A DNA stretch of 64,000 bases from Kordia sp965283645. Lineage in GTDB: Bacteria > Bacteroidota > Bacteroidia > Flavobacteriales > Flavobacteriaceae. The notes beneath the pieces are model-generated. The model did no database searches. It saw nothing but the letters and a program-made list of their open reading frames with translations, and was not told where the DNA came from. Below, one piece after another: positions 54,551-63,050 of this stretch. The translations under genes and the position numbers were made by a program. Where the stretch lies: positions 2,542,001 through 2,606,000 of the forward strand of contig NZ_CBDIPG010000001.1 in NCBI RefSeq assembly GCF_965283645.1, written 5' to 3'. Numbering within the stretch: the stretch's first letter is position 1; the number at the start of each line of letters is the position of its first letter.

Positions 54551-54991
54551 ATGAAAAAGAGTTTGCGAAAGTTTTTACTTGATAAAGGATATCAGCGCAT
54601 TAAGCTGAATAGAATTAACACAAATCATTATGAAGTGAAAGCAAAGATTAATGGGATTGAAGGAAGTTTTATTTTAGATACTGGTGCTTCTACTTCATGT
54701 GTTGGTTTTGAAGCTGTTGAAACATTTAATTTGATTGCGAAAGCTTCAAAAATTAAAGCCGCTGGTGCTGGTGCTATTAATATGGAAACTCAAATTTCTA
54801 AAAAGAATACGGTTTCTTTAGGAAAATGGTCTAAACAACGTATTGCGTTGGTGCTTTTTAATTTAGATCATGTAAATACTGCTTTAACACAACATGAAGC
54901 GCAACCTGTACACGGAATTATTGGTGCTGATATTTTGAGAAAAGGAAAAGCTGTGATTGATTATGATAAGAATTGTTTGTATTTGAAATAG
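54551..54991 (+). CDS. Retropepsin-like aspartic protease
   Basis: The 146-residue protein has the single catalytic motif ILDTGASTSC (Asp43) and the later HGIIGADIL, with the hydrophobic-hydrophobic-Gly pattern of retropepsin-type (clan AA) proteases. Active enzymes of this kind work as dimers. No signal peptide or membrane segment is seen. The target is unknown, and its neighbours (tatD and intergenic repeats) give no clue. Its stop codon leads directly into a heptamer repeat. Confidence 0.85.
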   Translation: MKKSLRKFLLDKGYQRIKLNRINTNHYEVKAKINGIEGSFILDTGASTSCVGFEAVETFNLIAKASKIKAAGAGAINMETQISKKNTVSLGKWSKQRIALVLFNLDHVNTALTQHEAQPVHGIIGADILRKGKAVIDYDKNCLYLK

Positions 54992-55018
54992 TGAGTTGTG
55001 AGTTGTGAGTTGTGAGTT
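54991..55018. repeat. (GTGAGTT)4 heptamer tandem repeat
   Basis: Four perfect copies begin at the last base of the protease stop codon. The unit length equals that of the repeat at 53559-53594, but the sequence is different. Confidence 0.95.
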
Positions 55019-55196
55019 AAAATGAATTAATTATAGTGAAATACTATCTATTTTGAACTAAAAGCTATCCTTTAATCTTTCAATCTAAAAAATATTGATG
55101 TTAGAACATAGAATAGAGAAAATAGAATCTTCTTTGTATTTTACTATTCAAACTGCAAACAAAAAACATCTTTGAGTCTTTGAATTAAGCCACACT
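55019..55196. other. Intergenic region before the 99-bp repeats
   Basis: No gene, promoter pair or strong hairpin is seen. The last bases (CACACTGGCT) lead into the first tandem copy and resemble the end of each later unit (CCATTCTGGCT). Confidence 0.5.
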
Positions 55197-55514
55197 GGCT
55201 TTGAAAAGTTGAGTTTTTAACTAGAAGATGACATTGAAAAAGACTCCGTTCGGCAACGGAGTTAATTCAACTAACAACTTTACACGCGCCATTCTGGCTT
55301 TGAAAAGTTGAGTTTTTAACTAAAAGATGACATTGAAAAAGACTCCGTTCGGCAACGGAGTTAATTCAACTAACAACTTTACACGCACCATTCTGGCTTT
55401 GAAAAGTTGAGTTTTTAACTAAAAAGATAACATTGAAAAAGACTCCGTTCGGCAACGGAGTTAATTCAACTAACAACTTTACACGCGCCATTCTGGCTTT
55501 GAAAAGTTGAGTTT
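55197..55514. repeat. 99/99/100-bp tandem repeat, three copies plus a 20-bp partial
   Basis: Copies start at 55197, 55296 and 55395, and a 20-bp partial at 55495. Each begins GGCTTTGAAAAGTTGAG and contains a perfect hairpin ACTCCGTT-CGGC-AACGGAGT (55243-55262, 55342-55361, 55442-55461), followed by AATTCAACTAACAACTTTACACG. The copies are almost identical; the third has one extra A. It lies between two genes and has no convincing ORF. Possible roles are a structured RNA array, repeated terminator-like stems, or an expanding intergenic repeat. Confidence 0.95.
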
Positions 55515-55600
55515 CATTAAAAAAACAGGTGATTTCACGTATAAATAGCAACTTATTTTTTTGGAATTTTACATCATTCTAATATAAACCCTGTTTTGAT

Positions 55601-55705
55601 ATGAATTCCCTAGCTCAAAATAACAGACGAACAATTATTTTATTTATTATCCAAGCTATTTTATTAGTCGCGGGTTTCTGCGTTAACGCGTATGCGCTAT
55701 TGTAA
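55601..55705 (+). CDS. Possible 34-aa single-pass membrane peptide
   Basis: ATG at 55601 starts MNSLAQNNRRTIILF and continues with a hydrophobic helix (IIQAILLVAGFCVNAYALL) to a TAA at 55703-55705. The polar-basic N-terminus followed by one helix looks like a genuine small membrane protein, but the upstream promoter is poor. Its 3' end overlaps the tail of the convergent gene by 23 bp. No family is recognised. Confidence 0.35.
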   Translation: MNSLAQNNRRTIILFIIQAILLVAGFCVNAYALL

Positions 55706-57701
55706 CTGGCTGATATTGAACTTTATCAAGTGTTACTTTTTGTTGTTGCTTATATAGTTTTACAACTTTAACTGAGCACGCTTCATTTGGCTCACCATAA
55801 TTTCTGTATACAGTATATTTTAAATACGTAGGATTGAATGGTTTTTCATTTTCCAATGTTTTTATGTTCACAACCCATTCGCCTGCATTATTGACGTCGT
55901 CTATTATAAATTCTTTCATCTGATAGCCATTTTTCACTTCATCAAGCATTCGTTCTTTGTTTGCGGCTACAGAATGTTCCCATTTGTAAAATTTATTTTT
56001 AGGATTTACGAATTGAAATTCAAATTCGGTATCAACTTCATTCCATTCTATTACTATTCGCACATCATATTTAAAGGTTGCTGTAAGCATGTTTGTTGGT
56101 ATTTCGTCGTACTCAAGATTAACTCGATGTCTGCGTAGCAATTGCTGAATTTCGCTTACAAGCGGCTTATCCAAGCCTGAAAAGTTTATATTTTCATAGG
56201 AATTTGTCAACATTTTTACATATAAATTCAACGATTCTTGATAGTTTCCTGTTCGTTTATATATCACTGCTAAGTCACGATACGATTGTGCCGAATTTGG
56301 CAAAAGTGTTGCAATTCGCTGATACACATGTTTTGCTTTTTCAAACTGATTCGCTTCTTCCAACTTGTAGGCTAATGTTTTCAACGCTTTCGGATTGTTT
56401 CCTGCAATTTTTTCAATGTTTGCGACAATTTCGACTGCTTTTTTAGGATTCCATTTTTTGAAATAATCAGAAACATCTACATAATAAGGTATGTTTTGAT
56501 GTTTGGCTTTTCGCGATTGTACATTGTAGATTGACAAAGCTTCTTCGTAAGTACTCGCCGTTTGAAGTTCGGCTAAATAATGAGTCGTTTCTTTTTCTGA
56601 AATCATAGGAATCGACTCTTTATAATCATTTCCTGTTACTAATACTGAATTGATTGTACTTCCGTTTTCGTCCGTTGAGATGAATCTGTTTTTAGAGGTA
56701 ATCAACATAGCTGGTCTTCCACCATACAAAACAGTTCTTGACAAAGAGCGTACAACTACAATATTATCAACTGTATTGACATTGATATCATTTATATCGC
56801 CATAAAATGGATTTCCGTCATAAAAAACAAGCACTTCTTTTCCTCTTAATCTCATTATTGTTTGTCCTGCACGTAATGGAGTTTTACTTTTTGCTACACC
56901 AAAACTATTTCCCGCAAGAACACTCGGGCCAGAATTTCCTTGTATCGAATTAATTTGCAATCCAGCAATGCGTCCACTTAAAACATTTGTAATATTGATA
57001 CGATGCCAACCAATATCTTCTGATTTTATTACAGATCCTAACCCATAAGAATCAATATCTACCATCCCAAATCCGCTATCAACATAGCGTTTTTTCTTTT
57101 TCTCCTTTTTTCCTTCAAGCAAAACTGCATCTAGCAATTCGCCACTTGAAGTTAGTTTTATGTGTATTGGGTTTTCATTTTTTATTACAACCTCATACGG
57201 ATTCATCCCAATAAAATCTACTTGCAAAATATCACCAATTTCAGCATCAATTATAAACGTTCCATCCACATTAGTTTGTGTTTCCGTAAAGGTGTTTTTT
57301 ACACGAACTATAGCATTCTGAACCGTTTGTTTTTCTTCATTATAAATGGTTCCTGAAATTGTATTCTGAAATTTTTCTACTTTTTTAGGAGATAGATATA
57401 TGCTGTTTGTTTTGGAAAGATAGTTACTCAACTTTGACACATCTACCGTAAGGGAATTGTAATTTAATGCTTGAAACTGAAAGGTATCTGCTGAATTTAC
57501 ATACGCATCATCATATATAATTGTAAATTGTCCAAGCGAATTAGTAACACCTTTAATATCCTTGCCAACACAATGAATGTTTGCATGCGGAATAGGTTTT
57601 TTGGTTTCGGCATCCAACACAAATGCATCAAGTGTAACGTTGTATTGTGCAAAAATGGTGGTACTGAATAAAAGTGAAATAATAAAGAAGATGTTTTTCA
57701 T
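55683..57701 (-). CDS. CarboxypepD_reg / TonB-plug-like protein without barrel, with TPR-like region
   Basis: The protein (672 residues) has a signal peptide (MKNIFFIISLLFSTTIFA) and two CarboxypepD_reg-like beta-sandwiches at about 22-105 and 112-190 (GTIYNEEKQTVQNAIVRV, VDFIGMNPYEVVI). A SusC-like plug domain follows at about 205-335 (DIGWHRINITNVLSGRIAGL, LVFYDGNPFYGDIND, NVNTVDNIVVVRSLS). No barrel is present. Instead, helical TPR-like repeats (about 415-500) and a C-terminal beta-region occur. This is not a transporter; it could bind or modulate other outer-membrane proteins. It is alone on its transcript. Confidence 0.8.
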   Translation of the reverse strand: MKNIFFIISLLFSTTIFAQYNVTLDAFVLDAETKKPIPHANIHCVGKDIKGVTNSLGQFTIIYDDAYVNSADTFQFQALNYNSLTVDVSKLSNYLSKTNSIYLSPKKVEKFQNTISGTIYNEEKQTVQNAIVRVKNTFTETQTNVDGTFIIDAEIGDILQVDFIGMNPYEVVIKNENPIHIKLTSSGELLDAVLLEGKKEKKKKRYVDSGFGMVDIDSYGLGSVIKSEDIGWHRINITNVLSGRIAGLQINSIQGNSGPSVLAGNSFGVAKSKTPLRAGQTIMRLRGKEVLVFYDGNPFYGDINDINVNTVDNIVVVRSLSRTVLYGGRPAMLITSKNRFISTDENGSTINSVLVTGNDYKESIPMISEKETTHYLAELQTASTYEEALSIYNVQSRKAKHQNIPYYVDVSDYFKKWNPKKAVEIVANIEKIAGNNPKALKTLAYKLEEANQFEKAKHVYQRIATLLPNSAQSYRDLAVIYKRTGNYQESLNLYVKMLTNSYENINFSGLDKPLVSEIQQLLRRHRVNLEYDEIPTNMLTATFKYDVRIVIEWNEVDTEFEFQFVNPKNKFYKWEHSVAANKERMLDEVKNGYQMKEFIIDDVNNAGEWVVNIKTLENEKPFNPTYLKYTVYRNYGEPNEACSVKVVKLYKQQQKVTLDKVQYQPVTIAHTR

Positions 57702-57827
57702 AATCGGTTGGTTTAGTACTTTATTCGCGACAGCTAGAAAGTGGTATTGGTATTACAATTTACGAAAAATCAGTGAGTTTTATGTTAAAGAAAAATCAAT
57801 ATTAACTTCCGAAAAACTGAGTTAAAG

Positions 57828-57861
57828 AAAAAAGCCGTTACAATAGATGCAACGGCTTTCT
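57828..57861 (-). terminator. Intrinsic terminator of sucA-sucB
   Basis: AAAGCCGTT and AACGGCTTT form a 9-bp stem with an 11-base loop. On the minus strand, T residues follow the stem, 20 bp after the sucB stop codon. Confidence 0.85.
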
Positions 57862-57881
57862 GAATATATTTTTTGATTGGA

Positions 57882-59105
57882 TTATAATTCCAATGCTCTT
57901 TTTACATTGTTATCCATTAGTAATTCCGTTGGATTTTCTAGTGCTTCTTTTACAGCTACTAAGAATCCTACAGATTCTTTTCCATCAATGATTCTGTGAT
58001 CATATGACAATGCAACATACATAATTGGAAGAATTACCACTTGTCCATTAACAGCCATTGGTCTTTCTACAATATTGTGCATTCCTAAGATTCCAGATTG
58101 TGGCGGATTGATAATTGGTGTTGATAACATACTTCCGAAAACTCCACCATTTGATATGGTAAATGTTCCACCTGTCATTTCATCAACGGTAATTTGTCCG
58201 TCACGCGCTCTGATTGCTAATCGCTTTACTTCAGCTTCTACGCCTCTAAACGATAAGTTTTCTGCATTTCTAATTACAGGAACCATGAGTCCTTTTGGTC
58301 CAGAAACTGCAATACTAATGTCACAGAAATCATAACTGATCATTTCTTTTCCATCAATCATTGAGTTTACTGCCGGATATAGTTTTAAGGCTCTTACAAT
58401 AGCTAAAGTAAAGAAAGACATGAATCCTAAACTTACACCATGCTTTGCTTTAAACGTTTCTTTGTATTCTTTACGCAATTCAAAAATTGGCGCCATGTTA
58501 ACTTCATTGAATGTCGTTAGCATTGCCGTTTCATTTTTAGCAGCTACCAAACGTTCCGCAACTTTTCTACGTAACATTGATAGTTTTTTGCGCTCGCTTC
58601 CACGCGTTCCACCAGATGGAGTTCCCATACTTGGTTGTGCGTTTGCGGCGTCATCTTTTGTAACACGTCCGTCTTTTCCTGTTCCTTTTACTTCATTTGC
58701 GGCAATTCCTTTTTCAGCTAGTATTTTCTTAGCTGCTGGAGAAGCGCTTCCTGAAGCATATGTTTTTGCAGGTTCGGTAGCTTTTGGCGTTTCTTCCTTT
58801 TTAGGCGCTTCTGCTTTTGGTGCTTCCGCTTTCTTTTCTTCTTTTGGAGCGTCTCCACTTGGAGCAGCAGCACTTGTATCAATTAAACAAACTACTTGTC
58901 CAACTTCAACGGCATCGCCTTCTTCTGCTTTTAAGGTGATTGTTCCACTAGCTTCTGCTGGCAATTCTAAGGTTGCCTTATCAGAATCAACCTCAGCAAT
59001 TGCTTGGTCTTTTTCTACGTAATCGCCATCTTGTACTAACCATTCTGCAATTTCTACTTCTGTGATTGATTCTCCTGGCGAAGGAACTTTCATTTCTAAA
59101 ATCAT
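57882..59105 (-). CDS. sucB: 2-oxoglutarate dehydrogenase E2 (dihydrolipoyl succinyltransferase)
   Basis: E2 of the TCA-cycle 2-oxoglutarate dehydrogenase complex, 407 residues. The lipoyl domain (1-76) has the lipoylated Lys in EVDSDKATLEL near 43. An Ala/Pro/Lys-rich linker (80-115) leads to the E1/E3-binding domain (ASPAAKKILAEKGI, about 120-155). The catalytic domain (180-405) has the active-site SYDHRIIDGK near 375. It is downstream of sucA with 134 bp between, where a MITE-like repeat lies. The E3 subunit is not in this window. Confidence 0.97.
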   Translation of the reverse strand: MILEMKVPSPGESITEVEIAEWLVQDGDYVEKDQAIAEVDSDKATLELPAEASGTITLKAEEGDAVEVGQVVCLIDTSAAAPSGDAPKEEKKAEAPKAEAPKKEETPKATEPAKTYASGSASPAAKKILAEKGIAANEVKGTGKDGRVTKDDAANAQPSMGTPSGGTRGSERKKLSMLRRKVAERLVAAKNETAMLTTFNEVNMAPIFELRKEYKETFKAKHGVSLGFMSFFTLAIVRALKLYPAVNSMIDGKEMISYDFCDISIAVSGPKGLMVPVIRNAENLSFRGVEAEVKRLAIRARDGQITVDEMTGGTFTISNGGVFGSMLSTPIINPPQSGILGMHNIVERPMAVNGQVVILPIMYVALSYDHRIIDGKESVGFLVAVKEALENPTELLMDNNVKRALEL

Positions 59106-59141
59106 CGTGTTCTATATTTTAGTTTTTATTTTATTTTTATT

Positions 59142-59246
59142 GGGGCGTTCACTTCGACTTCGCTCAGTGACCACTGTTATATTACTGGATATTGCTGACT
59201 TGCTTTAGTTGAACATTGAGCTAAGTCGAAATGCTATCCTTAACGC
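59142..59246. repeat. Interspersed MITE-like element, copy B, reaching into sucA
   Basis: About 105 bp from GGGGCGTT to TAACGC. Near-complementary arms TTCGACTTCGCTCAGTG and CATTGAGCTAAGTCGAA form a long stem. The right end TAACGC is shared with copy A (38118-38217). The sucA stop and its last Arg codon (ATGCGTTAA on the minus strand) lie within the element end. Confidence 0.7.
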
Positions 59247-62005
59247 ATATTATCTTTAGTTTTATCAAAAACGTATGCAATTACTTCTTTATGACGACGG
59301 TTTGAACGCACTGCACTTCCAGCCGCTGGCGCGCCATAAAATCTTCTTGAAGCAACTCTGAAAGTTTTAGCTTCGTCTAAATGCATTAATAAATGACTGT
59401 ACGCGCCCATATTTCTTGGTTCTTCTTGTGCCCAAACAATATCGTCTGCGTTTGTATATTTTGCTATTACTTCTTTTATTTTTGTTTTCGGCAACGGGAA
59501 TAATTGCTCTAATCGAACTAGCGCCACATCTTCTCTACCTTGATCTTCTCGTTCTTTATGTAAATCGTAATAAAATTTACCTGTACAGAATACGACTGTT
59601 TTTACCTTATCAACTTTTACTGCAGCATCATCAATTAACGTTTGGAAACTTCCGTTAGCAAAATCGTCAACAGTTGATACTGCCGCTGGAAGACGTAGTA
59701 AACTTTTAGGAGTAAATACAATTAATGGTTTTCTAAAGTTTGCTTTCATCTGACGACGTAACAAGTGATAGAAGTTGGCTGGCGTTGTACAATCGGCAAT
59801 ATACATATTGTCTTTTGCACACATTTGTAAATACCGTTCCATACGCGCTGATGAATGTTCTGCACCTTGTCCTTCGTATCCGTGTGGCAATAGTAATACC
59901 AATCCGTTTTGTGTTTTCCATTTATCTTCTGCCGAAGATATGTATTGGTCAATCATAATTTGCGCTCCATTACTGAAATCTCCAAATTGTGCTTCCCAAA
60001 TTGTTAGTGTATTTGGACTTGCCATGGCGTATCCGTAATCAAATCCTACGACACCATATTCTGACAAGAACGAGTTGTAGATGTAAAAATTGCCTTGATT
60101 TTCTCCTACATTGTCTAGCAACTTAATTTCTTCTTCTGACGCTTCAACTTTTACAACTGCATGTCTGTGCGAGAACGTTCCTCTTTCTACATCTTGTCCA
60201 GAGATACGTACATCAAAACCTTCTTGTAGTAATGATCCGTATGCTAGCATTTCTCCCATTCCCCAATCGATTGCATTCTTTTCAAAAAACATATCATGTC
60301 GGTCAGAAACAATACGATCAATTTTTCGCAAGAACTTTTTATCTTCTGGCAATTTAGAAACAACTTTTGCAATTCCTTCTAGTTTTTCTTTCGGATATGA
60401 AGTGTCAATATCTTTTGCCATTTCATGTTCATCAACTCGGTTAAATCCGCTCCAAGTATCTTGCATGAATGGTGTAATGACTGTTTTTTCTTCTTTACGA
60501 GAATCTTCAAGTTTTTCTTCTAATTTGTCTTTGTATGCTTTTTCTAATCCTTTTACATAGGAATCATCAATAATCCCTTGCTCAATTAGTTTAGCCGCAT
60601 AAATATCTCGTGTGTTTTTATGATGCTTGATTGCTTTGTATAACTTCGGTTGTGTAAATCGCGGTTCGTCACCTTCATTGTGTCCGTAACGACGATATCC
60701 TAGTAAGTCAATAAATACATCACGCTTAAATGTCATTCTGTATTCTAGTGCAAACAAAGCTGCATGTACAACTGCTTCTGGAGCATCTGCATTTACGTGT
60801 AATACTGGCGATAGTGTTACTTTTCCAACATCTGTACAGTATGTTGACGAACGTGCATCTAAGTAGTTTGTAGTAAATCCGACTTGATTGTTTACGACTA
60901 TATGAATAGTTCCGCCTGTTTTGTAACCATCAAGTTGAGACATTTGTACAATTTCGTATACCAAGCCTTGTCCGGCAATTGCCGCATCACCATGAATTAC
61001 AATGGGTAATACTTTTGAGAAGTCATCCGCATGAAAACGATCTTGTTTTGCTCTTGCAATTCCTTCTACTACTGCACCAACAGTTTCTAAATGTGAAGGA
61101 TTTGGCGCAATATTCATGCTTATTTTTTTCCCTGTATCTGTTTCACGATCAGAAGTGAGACCTAAATGATATTTTACATCACCATCAAAGATTGCTTCCG
61201 CATAGTCTTTTCCGTCAAACTCACTGAATATATTTTTTGCAGATTTGCCAAAGAGGTTTGTTAATACATTTAAACGACCTCTGTGAGCCATTCCTAAAAT
61301 GAAATCTTGCACACCTTTTTCTGCTGCTTTTTCAACTACAGCATCCAATGCAGGAATTAGCGATTCGCCACCTTCGAGTGAGAATCGTTTTTGACCTACA
61401 TATTTTGTGTGTAAGAAACTTTCAAACGAAACAGCTTCGTTTAGCTTTTTGAGAATGTGCTTTTTTTCATCTGCTGAAAAGCTTGGATGATTGTCACTTT
61501 CGTTCAGTTTTTGCTGAATCCACTCAATTTGCTCTGGCTTTCTGATATACATATATTCCACACCAATTGATTCGCAATAAATACGAACTAAGTGTGAAAC
61601 GATGTTTTGCAATGTTGTTTTTCCAAGTCCTAATATTTCGCCAGCTTCAAATGATTTATTCAAATCGGTGTCTGATAAACCAAAGTTTTCCAGTGCTAAT
61701 GTAGGCTCGTATTTTCTTCGTTCCCGTACTGGGTTTGTTCTTGTAAATAAATGACCACGTGTACGATATGCATCAATAAGTTTTACTACTTGAAACTCTT
61801 TTTTTACATTTTCTGGCACCACTATTTGCGGAGCCGCTACAGTTGGAGCGTCTTGCTCTTCTCCATAACTTTCTGTTCCAAAGTCGTATCCTTGAAAGAA
61901 AGCACGCCAACTTGGTTCAATGCTATCAGGGTTTTGTAAATATTGATCGTATAATTCAGCAAAGTATGCCGTATGTGCTGCATTTAAAAAGGAAAATCTA
62001 TCCAT
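59240..62005 (-). CDS. sucA: 2-oxoglutarate dehydrogenase E1
   Basis: The ThDP-dependent E1 subunit decarboxylates 2-oxoglutarate; 921 residues, normal for bacterial OdhA/SucA. The N-terminus (NAAHTAYFAELYDQYLQNPDS) binds E2. The core contains GMAHRGRLNVLTN and HGDAAIAGQGLVYE (ThDP and Mg2+ binding) and later EAQFGDFSNGAQIMIDQYI and LPHGYEGQGAEHSSARMERY. It heads the sucA-sucB operon. The ATG at 62005 is preceded by a near-perfect palindrome at 62026-62047. The C-terminal end lies in a repeat element. Confidence 0.97.
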   Translation of the reverse strand: MDRFSFLNAAHTAYFAELYDQYLQNPDSIEPSWRAFFQGYDFGTESYGEEQDAPTVAAPQIVVPENVKKEFQVVKLIDAYRTRGHLFTRTNPVRERRKYEPTLALENFGLSDTDLNKSFEAGEILGLGKTTLQNIVSHLVRIYCESIGVEYMYIRKPEQIEWIQQKLNESDNHPSFSADEKKHILKKLNEAVSFESFLHTKYVGQKRFSLEGGESLIPALDAVVEKAAEKGVQDFILGMAHRGRLNVLTNLFGKSAKNIFSEFDGKDYAEAIFDGDVKYHLGLTSDRETDTGKKISMNIAPNPSHLETVGAVVEGIARAKQDRFHADDFSKVLPIVIHGDAAIAGQGLVYEIVQMSQLDGYKTGGTIHIVVNNQVGFTTNYLDARSSTYCTDVGKVTLSPVLHVNADAPEAVVHAALFALEYRMTFKRDVFIDLLGYRRYGHNEGDEPRFTQPKLYKAIKHHKNTRDIYAAKLIEQGIIDDSYVKGLEKAYKDKLEEKLEDSRKEEKTVITPFMQDTWSGFNRVDEHEMAKDIDTSYPKEKLEGIAKVVSKLPEDKKFLRKIDRIVSDRHDMFFEKNAIDWGMGEMLAYGSLLQEGFDVRISGQDVERGTFSHRHAVVKVEASEEEIKLLDNVGENQGNFYIYNSFLSEYGVVGFDYGYAMASPNTLTIWEAQFGDFSNGAQIMIDQYISSAEDKWKTQNGLVLLLPHGYEGQGAEHSSARMERYLQMCAKDNMYIADCTTPANFYHLLRRQMKANFRKPLIVFTPKSLLRLPAAVSTVDDFANGSFQTLIDDAAVKVDKVKTVVFCTGKFYYDLHKEREDQGREDVALVRLEQLFPLPKTKIKEVIAKYTNADDIVWAQEEPRNMGAYSHLLMHLDEAKTFRVASRRFYGAPAAGSAVRSNRRHKEVIAYVFDKTKDNMR

Positions 62006-62025
62006 GTTTTTTTCTTCCTGTCTTG

Positions 62026-62047
62026 TTTTGACAAAATTTTATCAAAA
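62026..62047 (-). promoter_or_regulatory. 22-bp palindrome and -7-like site upstream of sucA
   Basis: TTTTGACAAAA/TTTTATCAAAA is an inverted repeat with 10 of 11 base pairs matching, 21 bp before the sucA start. A minus-strand TATTTTTG (-7-like, 62043-62050) overlaps it. Such a position suits an operator for TCA-cycle control, but the regulator is unknown. Confidence 0.4.
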
Positions 62048-62121
62048 ATACAACTTTTGTAAAAAACACATCATATCTTTTACATATATTTATATGATAA
62101 TTATTTAAGATTTTAACAGAA

Positions 62122-62661
62122 ATGAGAGATTCTAATTTTTTCCACCCTAAAAATATTGTATTCGTAATTTTTATGTGTTTGTTTTCATGTTTATGTTTTG
62201 GACAATCAAATGTACCATCACAAGGAAGTGATTTTTGGCGCAATGTTCGTTTTGGTGGCGGTGTTGGATTGAGTTTTGGAAATAATATTTTTAGTGCAAC
62301 TGTAGCTCCGAGTGCTATTTATGATTTTGATGCACAGTTTGCCGCTGGTGTTTCTTTAAGTTACACCTATTTTAAGGATGATGATTTTTTTAAATCGACT
62401 ATTGTTGGTGGAAGTTTTATAGGCTTGTATAATCCTTTGCGGGAAATTCAACTTTCTACAGAGTTTGAGTATATGAATGTGAGTCGTGATTTTGACGATC
62501 CAATTTTTATAGATGATAATTATTGGCAGCCAGCCGTGTTTTTTGGTATTGGATATACTACAAATAATATTACCGTTGGTGTTCGGTATAATGTGCTACA
62601 CGATGATGATAAGAGCATTTATGCAGATGCGTTGGTACCGTTTTTTAGAGTTTATTTTTAA
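62122..62661 (+). CDS. Small outer-membrane beta-barrel protein next to sucA
   Basis: The protein (179 residues) has a signal peptide (VFVIFMCLFSCLCFGQ) and an eight-strand-like barrel with GGGVGLSFGNN, AAGVSLSYTYF, STEFEYMNV and a terminal Phe (FFRVYF). In flavobacterial genomes such genes beside sucA are sometimes annotated as alpha-ketoglutarate decarboxylase, which the sequence does not support. It diverges from sucA and converges (17-bp overlap) with the next gene. Confidence 0.75.
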   Translation: MRDSNFFHPKNIVFVIFMCLFSCLCFGQSNVPSQGSDFWRNVRFGGGVGLSFGNNIFSATVAPSAIYDFDAQFAAGVSLSYTYFKDDDFFKSTIVGGSFIGLYNPLREIQLSTEFEYMNVSRDFDDPIFIDDNYWQPAVFFGIGYTTNNITVGVRYNVLHDDDKSIYADALVPFFRVYF

Positions 62662-62995
62662 ACCAAACTTTTTGCCATTCGCGTTGCAACAATAGAAAAG
62701 CAACTTGTTCTGAAAGTTCTACAACATCCGAACCATCAAGCGCTTTTATTTTAGCTTCCGACACATCCATGATGTATAATAGATTGAGGTATTCCGCAAA
62801 TTTTTCTTGAATTAACTGATATACAGTTGCATGCAACTCTTTTTTGAGTGTTTCTGGCGAAATTGTAGCTGAGAACGATTCTTCAATGTTAGCTAAAGTA
62901 AAGTCTTTGTTTAGTTGTGTAATTAGTTTTTCATACAATTCTTCTTTTGTGGCATCTACTAATAAAGCTTCTATGTGTTCATATTTTTTTAGCAT
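62645..62995 (-). CDS. Unknown small helical protein
   Basis: I do not recognise it. From the ATG at 62995 it has 116 residues, mostly helical and charged (KKYEHIEALLVDATKEELYEKL), without signal or membrane segment. An ATG 19 codons upstream (63052) would add a short basic leader and overlap the neighbouring gene's start; the shorter start is preferred. Its 3' end overlaps the outer-membrane protein gene on the opposite strand. Confidence 0.6.
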   Translation of the reverse strand: MLKKYEHIEALLVDATKEELYEKLITQLNKDFTLANIEESFSATISPETLKKELHATVYQLIQEKFAEYLNLLYIMDVSEAKIKALDGSDVVELSEQVAFLLLQREWQKVWFKNKL

Positions 62996-63050
62996 GCAAC
63001 GAAGGTAACTAATTCTTATATAATTTCGCAATTTGCTTAACTTTACACTC

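Noticed and set aside
55197..55514. CRISPR-like array
   Set aside because: The units are contiguous 99-100-bp copies without unique spacers, and no cas gene is near.
55366..55551. Minus-strand frame inside the 99-bp tandem repeat
   Set aside because: It exists only because of the repeat and ends in unrelated sequence; no protein-like conservation.
58420..59022. 200-codon frame antisense to sucB
   Set aside because: It is opposite the lipoyl and linker part of sucB, whose repeated codons keep the other strand open.
62122..62661. Alpha-ketoglutarate decarboxylase
   Set aside because: This name is used for similar genes beside sucA, but the sequence is a secreted small beta-barrel without any ThDP motif.
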